NCBI RefSeq assembly: GCF_901482695.1
Contig: NZ_LR590484.1
Coordinates: 5,022,001-5,086,000 of the forward strand
Length of the DNA: 64,000 nucleotides
Source: Sphingobacterium thalpophilum
GTDB lineage: Bacteria; Bacteroidota; Bacteroidia; Sphingobacteriales; Sphingobacteriaceae
Direction of reading: 5' to 3'
Under the pieces are notes generated by a model, which was not told where the DNA came from, made no database searches, and saw only the letters and a program-made list of their open reading frames with translations. The position numbers were made by a program, and so were the translations under genes. The first letter of the stretch is position 1. Every line of letters starts with the position of its first letter. Positions 26,030 through 33,593 of the stretch are shown here, piece by piece.

Positions 26030-27181
26030 TTACATGGATGGGGGTAACAATACCGTTTTGATGCAGCCGTCCAATTTACTGGAGAACATGTGGTATGCAT
26101 CTGCGACCTCCTCGAGGGGAACCCGATGGGTAATCAGCGCCTTGGGATCTATGATGCCGGACTGTACATACTCGATGAGCCGTGGCAGCAGCCGTTTGAC
26201 GGAAGCCTGGTTGGCCCTTATCGTAATGCCCTTGTTGAGCACGTTGCCGATCGGCACGAGACTATTGATGGGACCATATACGCCGACGATGGATACAATA
26301 CCACCCTTTTTGACGCTATTGATGGCCCAGTGAAGGGCAGTGGTGGAGCCACCCTGAAGCATCATGTAACGTCCCAAAACGGTATTTATGGCATTGCCGG
26401 CAGCCTCGCAGCCGACCGCGTCGATACACACGTCGGCACCCAGTGAATCTGTGATGGTTTTAATGAATACGACCGGATCACCTATGGAACGGAAGTTGAC
26501 CGCCTCGCACTGTGCATACCGTTCGGCAAACTCAAGCCGGTACTCGACCTGGTCTATGATAATGACACGGCCTGCACCAAAGAGCCATGCACATCTAGCA
26601 GCCATGATTCCAATCGGCCCCGCACCAAATACCACCACGGTATCTCCGGGCTGAATGCCGGCCATCTCTGCCGCCTGATAGCCTGTGGGGACCACGTCAG
26701 TCAGCAGCACTGCGTCGTCAGAATCCATCCATGGCGGGATGACTACCGGCCCCACGTCGGCATAGGGTACCCGCACATATTCGGCCTGTCCACCGGAATA
26801 GCCGCCGGCAGTATGCGAATAGCCGAATATACCGCCGACCGCTGTGGCCTCCGGATTGGACTCGTGACAATTGCCATACAGTCCCTGCTGGCAAAATGCA
26901 CATTTGCCGCAGGCGATATTAAAGGGTACCATCACGCGGTCACCCACCTTCAGGTTGTCGATGGCGGAACCGACTTCCACCACTTCGCCAATAAATTCAT
27001 GGCCAAATATGGTCCCAACACGGGTATCGGGGACCAGCCCATGGTAGAGATGCAGGTCGGATCCGCAGATACAGGAACGCAGCACCTTGACGATGGCATC
27101 CTGCGGATGGAGGATTTCTGGTAGTGGCATATTACGGTCGGCCCGAATACGGTATGGTCCACGGTAGTTCATTGCAAGCAT
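26030..27181 (-). CDS. Zinc-dependent alcohol/formaldehyde dehydrogenase-like oxidoreductase
   Basis: This 383-residue protein is a medium-chain dehydrogenase. Catalytic zinc ligands are visible in CICGSDLHLYHG and GHEFIGEVVEVG, structural-zinc cysteines in CGKCAFCQQGLYGNC and the NAD-binding motif in VVVFGAGPIGIMAARCA. The long insert near residues 105-150 and the DAVGCEA segment resemble the glutathione-independent formaldehyde dehydrogenase branch. Substrate is uncertain. Start is ATG 27181, with an alternative ATG at 27172. It leads the three-gene run with the hypothetical and SPW proteins. Confidence 0.88.
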   Translation of the reverse strand: MLAMNYRGPYRIRADRNMPLPEILHPQDAIVKVLRSCICGSDLHLYHGLVPDTRVGTIFGHEFIGEVVEVGSAIDNLKVGDRVMVPFNIACGKCAFCQQGLYGNCHESNPEATAVGGIFGYSHTAGGYSGGQAEYVRVPYADVGPVVIPPWMDSDDAVLLTDVVPTGYQAAEMAGIQPGDTVVVFGAGPIGIMAARCAWLFGAGRVIIIDQVEYRLEFAERYAQCEAVNFRSIGDPVVFIKTITDSLGADVCIDAVGCEAAGNAINTVLGRYMMLQGGSTTALHWAINSVKKGGIVSIVGVYGPINSLVPIGNVLNKGITIRANQASVKRLLPRLIEYVQSGIIDPKALITHRVPLEEVADAYHMFSSKLDGCIKTVLLPPSM

Positions 27182-27485
27182 ATTACAGATATTTTAAATT
27201 AAACTTCAGTTCAATACATCATCTTTAGCGGAACTGAGAAATAGCGTTGCCGGTTAAAGATAAATGGTCACCTTGCTACTGATGAAGGTTATATTGCCGG
27301 TAATGGTTTGGATATTTTGCGTATATGTCACAATCACGGACGAAGAACGTATTAATTGGCGCACGTCCGTATTTTCCCCTTCAACTTTCAGCCGATCCAA
27401 AAAACATGGTGTTCTGAAGAAAGTGCCCTCAAACCAACGGTAGCTGATGATTGTTATTGACCATAAACAATGAAAGTAACACAGT
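27182..27485. other. Intergenic region between divergent genes, no clear content
   Basis: These 304 bases separate the divergent dehydrogenase and TPR genes. A short dyad (TTCAGTTC near 27204 and GAACTGAGA near 27230) is the only symmetry I saw. No TAnnTTTG box, terminator or small ORF with coding character was found. Confidence 0.4.
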
Positions 27486-27893
27486 ATGGCAGACAGCAAG
27501 GCTAAACGTGTCTCTATCAATGAGCAGCTCAAACACGCGCGTGCGCTAGAATCTGAAGGCAAGACGGAAGAGGCTATAAAGGACTACAAGGCGATCCTCA
27601 CAAAAGACAGTCTGAACACCACCGCCTACAACCGGCTGATGATCCTGTACCGTAAGCAGAAGGCCTACAAGAAAGAACAAAGTATGATTAAAAAAGCGCT
27701 CAGCGCCTATGAAAAAGACATTCTCGAAGACCAGCGTGAATGGAAAAAATCAAACGATAAATCTGCGGATCTCAGCCGGAATCTGGCGAAGGCCCTGGGC
27801 CTCATTGACGAAGATGGCAAGCCAGTCTATCAGGATCCTCAAATGATGGCTTGGCGCAAACGTCTGGATGTCGTGGAAAAGAAACTTAAATAA
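27486..27893 (+). CDS. Small TPR-like helical protein
   Basis: The 135-residue cytoplasmic protein is highly charged. Residues 8-60 fit a TPR pair: HARALESEGKTEEAIKDYK and ILTKDSLNTTAYNRLMILY. The rest is a Lys/Glu-rich helical region that may form a coiled coil (about 60-90 and 115-135). TPR proteins mediate protein-protein contacts; no partner is suggested by the flanking genes, which are a divergent dehydrogenase and a distant permease. Stand-alone gene. Confidence 0.75.
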   Translation: MADSKAKRVSINEQLKHARALESEGKTEEAIKDYKAILTKDSLNTTAYNRLMILYRKQKAYKKEQSMIKKALSAYEKDILEDQREWKKSNDKSADLSRNLAKALGLIDEDGKPVYQDPQMMAWRKRLDVVEKKLK

Positions 27894-27928
27894 TGGAATG
27901 ATTTTGGTCGTTCGCTTCTGTACAGTTA

Positions 27929-27946
27929 CTGTTCGAATTCGAACAG
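27929..27946. repeat. 18-base perfect palindrome upstream of the permease gene
   Basis: CTGTTCGAATTCGAACAG reads the same on both strands. It lies 110 bases before the permease start and 35 bases after the TPR gene stop. Full symmetry over 18 bases without a spacer suggests a binding site for a dimeric regulator rather than a terminator, as there is no loop and no T tract. Confidence 0.55.
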
Positions 27947-28055
27947 GTTGATAATGCGTCAACCATCTAAATAACTATGAAATAGAGTTTTAGAAAAATG
28001 GTCCGGCATATGCACTATGTGAAGCCATGTGTAACCTTTAGACCTCTATCACCGT

Positions 28056-30455
28056 ATGTTGCGACATTATTTAAAATTGGCTTTTAGAAACATAAAACGC
28101 TCGTTCGGCTATTCGCTCATCAATATCCTCGGACTTGCTGTTGGCATATGCAGCTTCATGATCTTGCTGCTGTACCTCAATCACGAACTCAACTACGACC
28201 GGTGGAGCCCCGAGCTGGAGCGGGTGGCGCGGGTATCTCTAAAGGGAAAGGAGGATGTATATCAATCGACTCAGGCACCATTGGCTGCATTACTGCGCGA
28301 CAAAGTCTCGATGGTGGCAGCAGCCACAAACATGACTCGGGATGAAAGTTTCGAAACACCACTGTCCACCGCAGAAAAAAGGATAATACAGAAAGGGATC
28401 GTAGCAGCAGATTCGCTATTTTTTAGTGTATTTCCCTACGAAATCACCGCGGGAGAAAGCATAGCACCGCTCAATAAACCCAACGCCATCGTGATCAGTG
28501 AGCATCTGGCAAAAAAAATGTTTGGAGAAGAGGACGCGGTCGGCAAAACCATCAAGATATTTAATGCCTATGAGTGTACCGTGACTGCTGTGATGAAAGG
28601 AGCAACAGGCCCGTCGCATTTAAATATTGAGGCAGTATTCCGTAATCCCAATGAAAAGAATAACTATCATTGGGGAAACCATTCTTATTTAACCTATATC
28701 AAAACCAAACCGTTAGTAAACCGGGTCGCTGTTGAAACGTTAGTGGATCGGATCTATTACGATGAGCAATTAAGAAAAGAGCACAATAACCAGGGGTATT
28801 CGGAATTTAAAAAGAGCGGATCACAGGAAGGGCTGTTTTTGGATTTTGCTCATGACATTCACAATTTTCCGAAACATGGCAGCAGCAACATCAAAACCGT
28901 GACCATATTGCTAGTGCTCGCAGCAATGCTGCTGATCGCAGGAGCCATCAATTTTAGCAACCTTTCTATTGCAGCTTCCTTGCGTAGAGCCAGAGAGGTC
29001 GGCGTCAAAAAGGTATTGGGTTCCAGCCGGGCCAGACTATTTTGGCAATTTATGGGGGAGGTGGCCATCCAATGTAGTATTGCTTTTGTTTTGGCTATAC
29101 TGATGCTCTCGCTCATCCTGCCGCATTTCAACGCACAATTTAATGTCAATATCAACTTTTTAAACAGCGGGATAACCTTACGCCTCGTGTTGCAGGTACT
29201 GTTGTCACTTTCTATTGTCGTCGTACTGTCTGGTCTATATCCTGCGCTCTTTCTTACACGGTTTAATACGACCAAAGTACTGAAAGGCGATTATTCAAGA
29301 GGGAGGGGGGGCATAGCATTCCGCAATGGACTAATCATTGTACAATTTGCAGTGGCGGCATTTTTCATTTACGGCGTAACAGTCGTTAGCCATCAGCTCG
29401 ATTTTATGCAGACCCGGGACAAGGGATTCTCTGCTGAACAGGTTCTACGGATACAGGCGTACAAAATGAGTACCAGGGAAGAGAATTTTGAAACCGTCAG
29501 ATCCCAGCTGATGCGAATAAGTGGCGTGCAATCCGTCGCAAAGACAACAACAGTACCCGGTGACCAGCATGTGGACACGACAACAATTGAATTTAATGCA
29601 GCGGGACAAACCTATAGGATGAATTCAGTGAAAATTAGCGAAGCATATTTTGAAACACTGGATATTGGCCTGATAAGCGGGCGTTACTTTGACGGAAGTT
29701 ATGCAGATCAGCATACCCGTTCGGCAATTATCAACAAAGCCGCTGCCGACAAACTGGGACATCGGCATGGGAAAGCTACTTCAATAGCGTTTGCTGGCTG
29801 CGATAGCGTACCGTTATCCGTGGTAGGTATAGTCGAAGACTTCAATGTACAGGGGCTGGAGCAGCAGGTGCAGCCTGCGGTATATACCATAGGTAACAAT
29901 GCGTGCATATTCCAATCTGGGGGAGCCATCCTGGTCAAAATCGAAGGAACGGATGTCAAAAGGGTCGTGGAGGCAATAGAAGAAGTATGGAAGAAGATCG
30001 AACCCGATTTTGACTTAAAATACTCGTTTTTAGACGCTAATTTTCAGCAGCTGTTTTCAAGCCATATCCGTCTGCAGCGTATCGTATCGTTTTTCGGCAT
30101 TACTGCCATCATGATCTCATTGATAGGTTTGTTTGCACTGACGGCTTTCCTGATTGGACAGCGCCAGAAAGAGATCAGCGTACGCAAAGTACTGGGGGCA
30201 GATTTACTGCATCTTAGCGTGTTACTCGGCAGTCAATATTTACAGCTCATAGCCGTTGCAATCGTGGTCGCCATTCCGATAAGCTGGTGGGCAGCAGAGA
30301 AATGGCTACAGAGCTTTGCTTACCGCATCAGCCTGACTGGCTGGCTGTTTGGATTGAGCGCAATAGGCATTCTACTGGCCGTGGCAACTACCGTCGGCAT
30401 CCATATTATCAGAGTATCGCGTGCCAATATTTCGGATGATTTGCGCAATGAATAG
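28056..30455 (+). CDS. FtsX/MacB-type ABC transporter permease
   Basis: The 799-residue protein has the double-FtsX layout common in Bacteroidota: an N-terminal helix (SFGYSLINILGLAVGICSFM), a MacB-like periplasmic domain (about 50-280), three helices with the core SNLSIAASLRRAREVGVKKVLGSS, another helix and periplasmic domain (about 420-670), and a last FtsX core ISVRKVLGADLLHLSVLL. Such permeases work with a separate ATPase to move lipoproteins, peptides or drugs, or to transmit force in the envelope. No ATPase is encoded beside it. A serine-hydrolase gene overlaps its end, so the two are probably co-expressed. Confidence 0.92.
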   Translation: MLRHYLKLAFRNIKRSFGYSLINILGLAVGICSFMILLLYLNHELNYDRWSPELERVARVSLKGKEDVYQSTQAPLAALLRDKVSMVAAATNMTRDESFETPLSTAEKRIIQKGIVAADSLFFSVFPYEITAGESIAPLNKPNAIVISEHLAKKMFGEEDAVGKTIKIFNAYECTVTAVMKGATGPSHLNIEAVFRNPNEKNNYHWGNHSYLTYIKTKPLVNRVAVETLVDRIYYDEQLRKEHNNQGYSEFKKSGSQEGLFLDFAHDIHNFPKHGSSNIKTVTILLVLAAMLLIAGAINFSNLSIAASLRRAREVGVKKVLGSSRARLFWQFMGEVAIQCSIAFVLAILMLSLILPHFNAQFNVNINFLNSGITLRLVLQVLLSLSIVVVLSGLYPALFLTRFNTTKVLKGDYSRGRGGIAFRNGLIIVQFAVAAFFIYGVTVVSHQLDFMQTRDKGFSAEQVLRIQAYKMSTREENFETVRSQLMRISGVQSVAKTTTVPGDQHVDTTTIEFNAAGQTYRMNSVKISEAYFETLDIGLISGRYFDGSYADQHTRSAIINKAAADKLGHRHGKATSIAFAGCDSVPLSVVGIVEDFNVQGLEQQVQPAVYTIGNNACIFQSGGAILVKIEGTDVKRVVEAIEEVWKKIEPDFDLKYSFLDANFQQLFSSHIRLQRIVSFFGITAIMISLIGLFALTAFLIGQRQKEISVRKVLGADLLHLSVLLGSQYLQLIAVAIVVAIPISWWAAEKWLQSFAYRISLTGWLFGLSAIGILLAVATTVGIHIIRVSRANISDDLRNE

Positions 30456-31542
30456 TAAGTATTGTATGGTGTCAAAGTCCTTTTTCACGTCAGCTCGCCC
30501 GGCAAAGGCTCTTCTTTACTGTTGTATTTGTATTTCGATCACATTCCAATCCTGCAGAAAAGAAACAGCAGCCGACATCACAAGAACGTTTTACCAACAG
30601 GGGAAACTGAACGGGGCTATACTGTTGGCAAAAGACAGCCAGATCGTTATTGACAGTGCACTCGGATACAGCAACCCTTCGCTGGGTACTGAATTTAATA
30701 CACCGGATCCCTGTTTCTACATTGCATCACTGGCTAAGCCCTTAACCGCGGCTGCCATCATGAAGCTCCAGGAATTACATTTACTGCGTTATGACGACCA
30801 TGCTTCCGCATATATTAAAGAGCTGCCAAAATATGCAGCCGATGTGACCATCCGGCAGCTGCTTAATCACACTTCGGGCATAAAAGATTATGAAGCACCG
30901 ACACAAACGAGTATTAATGCGTTGAAGAACGCTGATGTATTAGCATGGCTTAGCCGGGCCGCTGCACTGGATTTTCCACCGGGGACGAAGTTTAAATATA
31001 GCAGTTCGGGTTATATCTTGCTTTCAATAATTATTGAACGGATCACAAAAAAAACGTTTGCTGAATTTCTGCGCACAACCGTGCTTGCCCCACTAGACAT
31101 GAAGCACACGTTTGTATTTGACAATATGGCTCATCCGATTCCGGGTAAAGTGACAGGTTTTGATAAGAAAAACCAGATTCTTGACTATAGACAATTAACA
31201 ACAGGAGATGGAGGGATTTATTCAACCACAGGAGATCTACTGAAATTTGATAAAGCGCTGAGAGAGGGGACGCTCCTCAATAAAGAAAATACCGAGACGA
31301 TGTACAGCATTCCTACAATCGATAAAGGAAACACAAGGGGTTATGGATTTGGCTGGTATGTTGACAGGTCAACCATGGAAGTATTCCATACCGGTGGTCT
31401 GGACGGATTTCGGTGCCTATTCTGGCGGGATTTAAAAAATAAGCTCACTTTGATCGTACTGACCAACAAAGGCGATGCTTTTGATCCGGGAGAGTATCTC
31501 CATGCCATGAGGAAAACCATGTATGATCTCCGTAACGAGTAG
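30448..31542 (+). CDS. Serine hydrolase lipoprotein, class C beta-lactamase-like
   Basis: The protein has the class C beta-lactamase/DD-peptidase fold. The SxxK nucleophile motif is in YIASLAKPLTAAAIMKL, the Tyr motif in KYSSSGYILLSII and a KTG-like HTGGLDGF near the C-terminus. A lipoprotein signal (SITFQSCRKE) places it in the periplasm or on the membrane. I chose ATG 30448, which overlaps the end of the permease gene by eight bases; ATG 30466 also gives the signal peptide and GTG 30421 is possible. Many such proteins are esterases or D-aminopeptidases rather than beta-lactamases, so antibiotic resistance should not be assumed. Confidence 0.85.
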   Translation: MNSKYCMVSKSFFTSARPAKALLYCCICISITFQSCRKETAADITRTFYQQGKLNGAILLAKDSQIVIDSALGYSNPSLGTEFNTPDPCFYIASLAKPLTAAAIMKLQELHLLRYDDHASAYIKELPKYAADVTIRQLLNHTSGIKDYEAPTQTSINALKNADVLAWLSRAAALDFPPGTKFKYSSSGYILLSIIIERITKKTFAEFLRTTVLAPLDMKHTFVFDNMAHPIPGKVTGFDKKNQILDYRQLTTGDGGIYSTTGDLLKFDKALREGTLLNKENTETMYSIPTIDKGNTRGYGFGWYVDRSTMEVFHTGGLDGFRCLFWRDLKNKLTLIVLTNKGDAFDPGEYLHAMRKTMYDLRNE

Positions 31543-31724
31543 TGAACGACGGATCGTTTTCTCGATGCTTTGTAGAAAAAAAGCTACTAAAATGATTGAA
31601 TCCATAAATTTAGCGTTAGCAGCGTATTAATTTTTAGATTGTATTACAATAAAAATAAAATAGATCGTTATGATTGGGGTGGAACAACATTCCAACACAA
31701 TACATCATATTTATAATTGATACA

Positions 31725-32054
31725 ATGGGAAAATTTGTAGTAAAAACACGAAAAGACGGAGAATTCCAATTTAATCTTAAAGCGAGCAACGGGCAGGTCA
31801 TTTTGAGCAGCGAAGGGTACAGCACGAAAGCCAGCTGCCTGAATGGTGTGGAATCGGTCAAACGAAATTCACAGGACGACAACAAATTTGAACGTAAAAT
31901 TGCCGCGAATGGCAAATTTTATTTTAACCTCAAAGCTACAAATGGCCAGGTCATCGGCAACAGTGAATTATATGAAACTGAGAGCGGCAGAGAAAAGGGG
32001 ATTGAGTCAGTAAAAGCCAATGCCCCGAAAGCTACAATCGAGGACTTGGATTAG
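31725..32054 (+). CDS. DUF1508 tandem-repeat protein (YegP-like)
   Basis: A 109-residue protein made of two DUF1508 units: GEFQFNLKASNGQVILSSEGY with its partner GVESVK, and GKFYFNLKATNGQVIGNSELY followed by GIESVK. Each unit is a small beta-beta-beta-alpha fold. Start ATG 31725 is chosen because an upstream ATG at 31674 would add an unrelated hydrophobic segment. Function is not known; E. coli YegP has the same repeat. The strong hairpin after its stop may end transcription. Confidence 0.88.
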   Translation: MGKFVVKTRKDGEFQFNLKASNGQVILSSEGYSTKASCLNGVESVKRNSQDDNKFERKIAANGKFYFNLKATNGQVIGNSELYETESGREKGIESVKANAPKATIEDLD

Positions 32055-32067
32055 TACAGTGCAGATT

Positions 32068-32112
32068 TTTAAGAACAGGAAAGGCCGGGAACGGAACTTT
32101 CCTGTTCTTAAA
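32068..32112. terminator. 16-base-pair hairpin between DUF1508 gene and pseudogene
   Basis: TTTAAGAACAGGAAAG at 32068-32083 pairs perfectly with CTTTCCTGTTCTTAAA at 32097-32112 across a 13-base loop. It lies between convergent units: the DUF1508 gene ends at 32054 and the permease remnant at 32163. A T tract is missing on the plus side, so it may work as a bidirectional stop or an RNA-stabilising stem. Confidence 0.6.
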
Positions 32113-32162
32113 CACCTTGACTCTGCCGGCAGACACAGTGTTTTTTTGTTGCCACGGGCAGC

Positions 32163-32890
32163 CTATTCATCCCGCAATGCTTTCACAGGGTTGGCCAGAG
32201 CCGCCCGGATTGCCTGCGAACTTACGGTAGCCAGAGCCAATAACAGGGTGCCTATCCCGGAGAGGATAAAGATACTCCAGCTTATAGGCGTACGTTAACT
32301 GTACATCTGCAAAAAAAAGTGATCGGTAAACCAATACGATAAAGGAAAGGCGACCAAACACGATACAAGTACCAACAGGGTAAACTCCATGGACAGCAGG
32401 CCAGTGATGGAAAAGACAGAAGCCCCCAAGACCTTTCTGACTCCGATTTCCTTTTTGCGCTTTTCGGCCATATACGCTGCCAGGGCAAAGAGGCCAAGAC
32501 AGGATACAAAAATGGTAACGATAGTAAACGCTCCAGCCAGAATGCCTTGTCGCCGAGTGTCTTTAAATTTCTTAACGTAGGCTTCATCAACATCGGCGAG
32601 GTGAAATCCAGAGCAACTTTGCTTCCAAGCAGATTATTGAGAGCTGGCAGGCAGAGCCATACTGCAGCAAGGGCGATGACGCCGCCAATAGAAGCGATGA
32701 GGATAGCCTCGGTGAGAAATTGGGCAATAAGTAAGCTCCTGTAGGCTCCTGTCACTTTCCGGACACCAACTTCCTTAGCGCGATTTTCACTGCGAGCAGT
32801 ACTTAAATTCATAAAGTTGATGCAGGCAATCACTAAAATAAATCCTGCAATGAATAGAAACGCATGTATCATGTCAATCCGGCCGCCTAC
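32163..32890 (-). pseudogene. Decayed FtsX/MacB-type permease gene
   Basis: The minus strand holds the core of a first FtsX domain in one frame (ACINFMNLSTARSENRAKEVG, from about 32860 down) and then the second FtsX core in another frame (AAYMAEKRKKEIGVRKVLGAS), ending with ALANPVKALRDE and TAG at 32163-32165. An intact gene of this family encodes about 800 residues; only about 240 are represented here, with the N-terminus and the region between the two domains gone. There is a frameshift near 32580, and an in-frame TAA near 32296 inside the last segment. This is a deletion-and-frameshift remnant, not a working gene. Confidence 0.8.
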
Positions 32891-33064
32891 TGTTCATATC
32901 CGGACATGTTCTGTCCATTAGCGAACATATCTGGTGCATTAAAAATACTGAAGCTAAACCCCAGTACATTATACAACTCTTAACCAAAAAATTATAAAAC
33001 TCTTATAGTAAACTTTCATAAATTTAGTCGAATTGAAAGGATTAAATTTAAAGGGAGGGCACAC

Positions 33065-33487
33065 ATGAAAAGTTTGGAAGAAAAGTTGTTAAACAGAAAC
33101 ATTAAGCCAACGGCGGTAAGATTACTGATTTTTAAAACAATGCATGGTTTTAAGAGAGCATTCAGCTTGATTGACCTGGAGGTAGAGCTGGAAACTGTCA
33201 ATAGGTCCACCATTTTCCGGACGCTGAATTTATTTCACGACAATCTGCTCATTCATAGTATTGATGATGGCTCCGGTTCAATGAAATATTCCATCTGTAC
33301 CGACGACTGCATGTGTACCGTCGATGATCTCCATGTGCATTTTAACTGCATACGCTGTAAAAATACCTTTTGTCTCGAAAGTATCTCTGTGCCCCCGATT
33401 CAGCTGCCTGAAAAATTTTTACTTGCAAGCATCAACTTCGTCATGAAAGGGTATTGTGACGACTGCTCACGTTTTTTTAAAACTTAG
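33065..33487 (+). CDS. Fur-family metalloregulator, Zur-like by context
   Basis: The 140-residue protein has a winged-helix N-terminal half (KPTAVRLLIFKTM, VNRSTIFRTLNLF) and a C-terminal dimerisation domain with two Cys pairs (CIRC and CDDC) that would hold a structural zinc. An unusual extra Cys-rich stretch (CTDDCMCTVDDLHVHFNC) sits before the sensing His residues. A purine-rich GGGAGG lies a few bases before ATG 33065. The next gene encodes a zinc/cadmium exporter, so this is probably a zinc sensor, though Fur proteins for iron and peroxide look alike. The gap to the exporter is 106 bases. Confidence 0.85.
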   Translation: MKSLEEKLLNRNIKPTAVRLLIFKTMHGFKRAFSLIDLEVELETVNRSTIFRTLNLFHDNLLIHSIDDGSGSMKYSICTDDCMCTVDDLHVHFNCIRCKNTFCLESISVPPIQLPEKFLLASINFVMKGYCDDCSRFFKT

Positions 33488-33529
33488 ATTGCAGCAGACT
33501 AGTCTGCGTCAAGGGCAGCTCACCTCACT

Positions 33530-33547
33530 TTGCAACCAGGTTGCCAA
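33530..33547. promoter_or_regulatory. Near-palindromic dyad before the zinc ATPase, candidate operator
   Basis: TTGCAACC-A-GGTTGC-CAA is an 8-base inverted repeat with one inserted base in the right arm. It ends ten bases before the TAGCTTTG box, a good position for a repressor or activator. The Fur-type regulator encoded immediately upstream is a natural candidate. Confidence 0.45.
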
Positions 33548-33557
33548 ACTCTCCACA

Positions 33558-33565
33558 TAGCTTTG
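33558..33565 (+). promoter_or_regulatory. Candidate -7 box of the zinc ATPase gene
   Basis: TAGCTTTG fits TAnnTTTG and lies 28 bases before ATG 33594. No well-placed -33 element is seen; the nearest TTTG is 25 bases upstream inside the dyad. Confidence 0.35.
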
Positions 33566-33593
33566 TCTTGTTGAATCATTAAAATAAACAGCT

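Noticed and set aside
30448..31542. Beta-lactamase resistance gene
   Set aside because: The fold is class C-like, but many lipoprotein serine hydrolases of this type are not beta-lactamases and nothing else here points to resistance.
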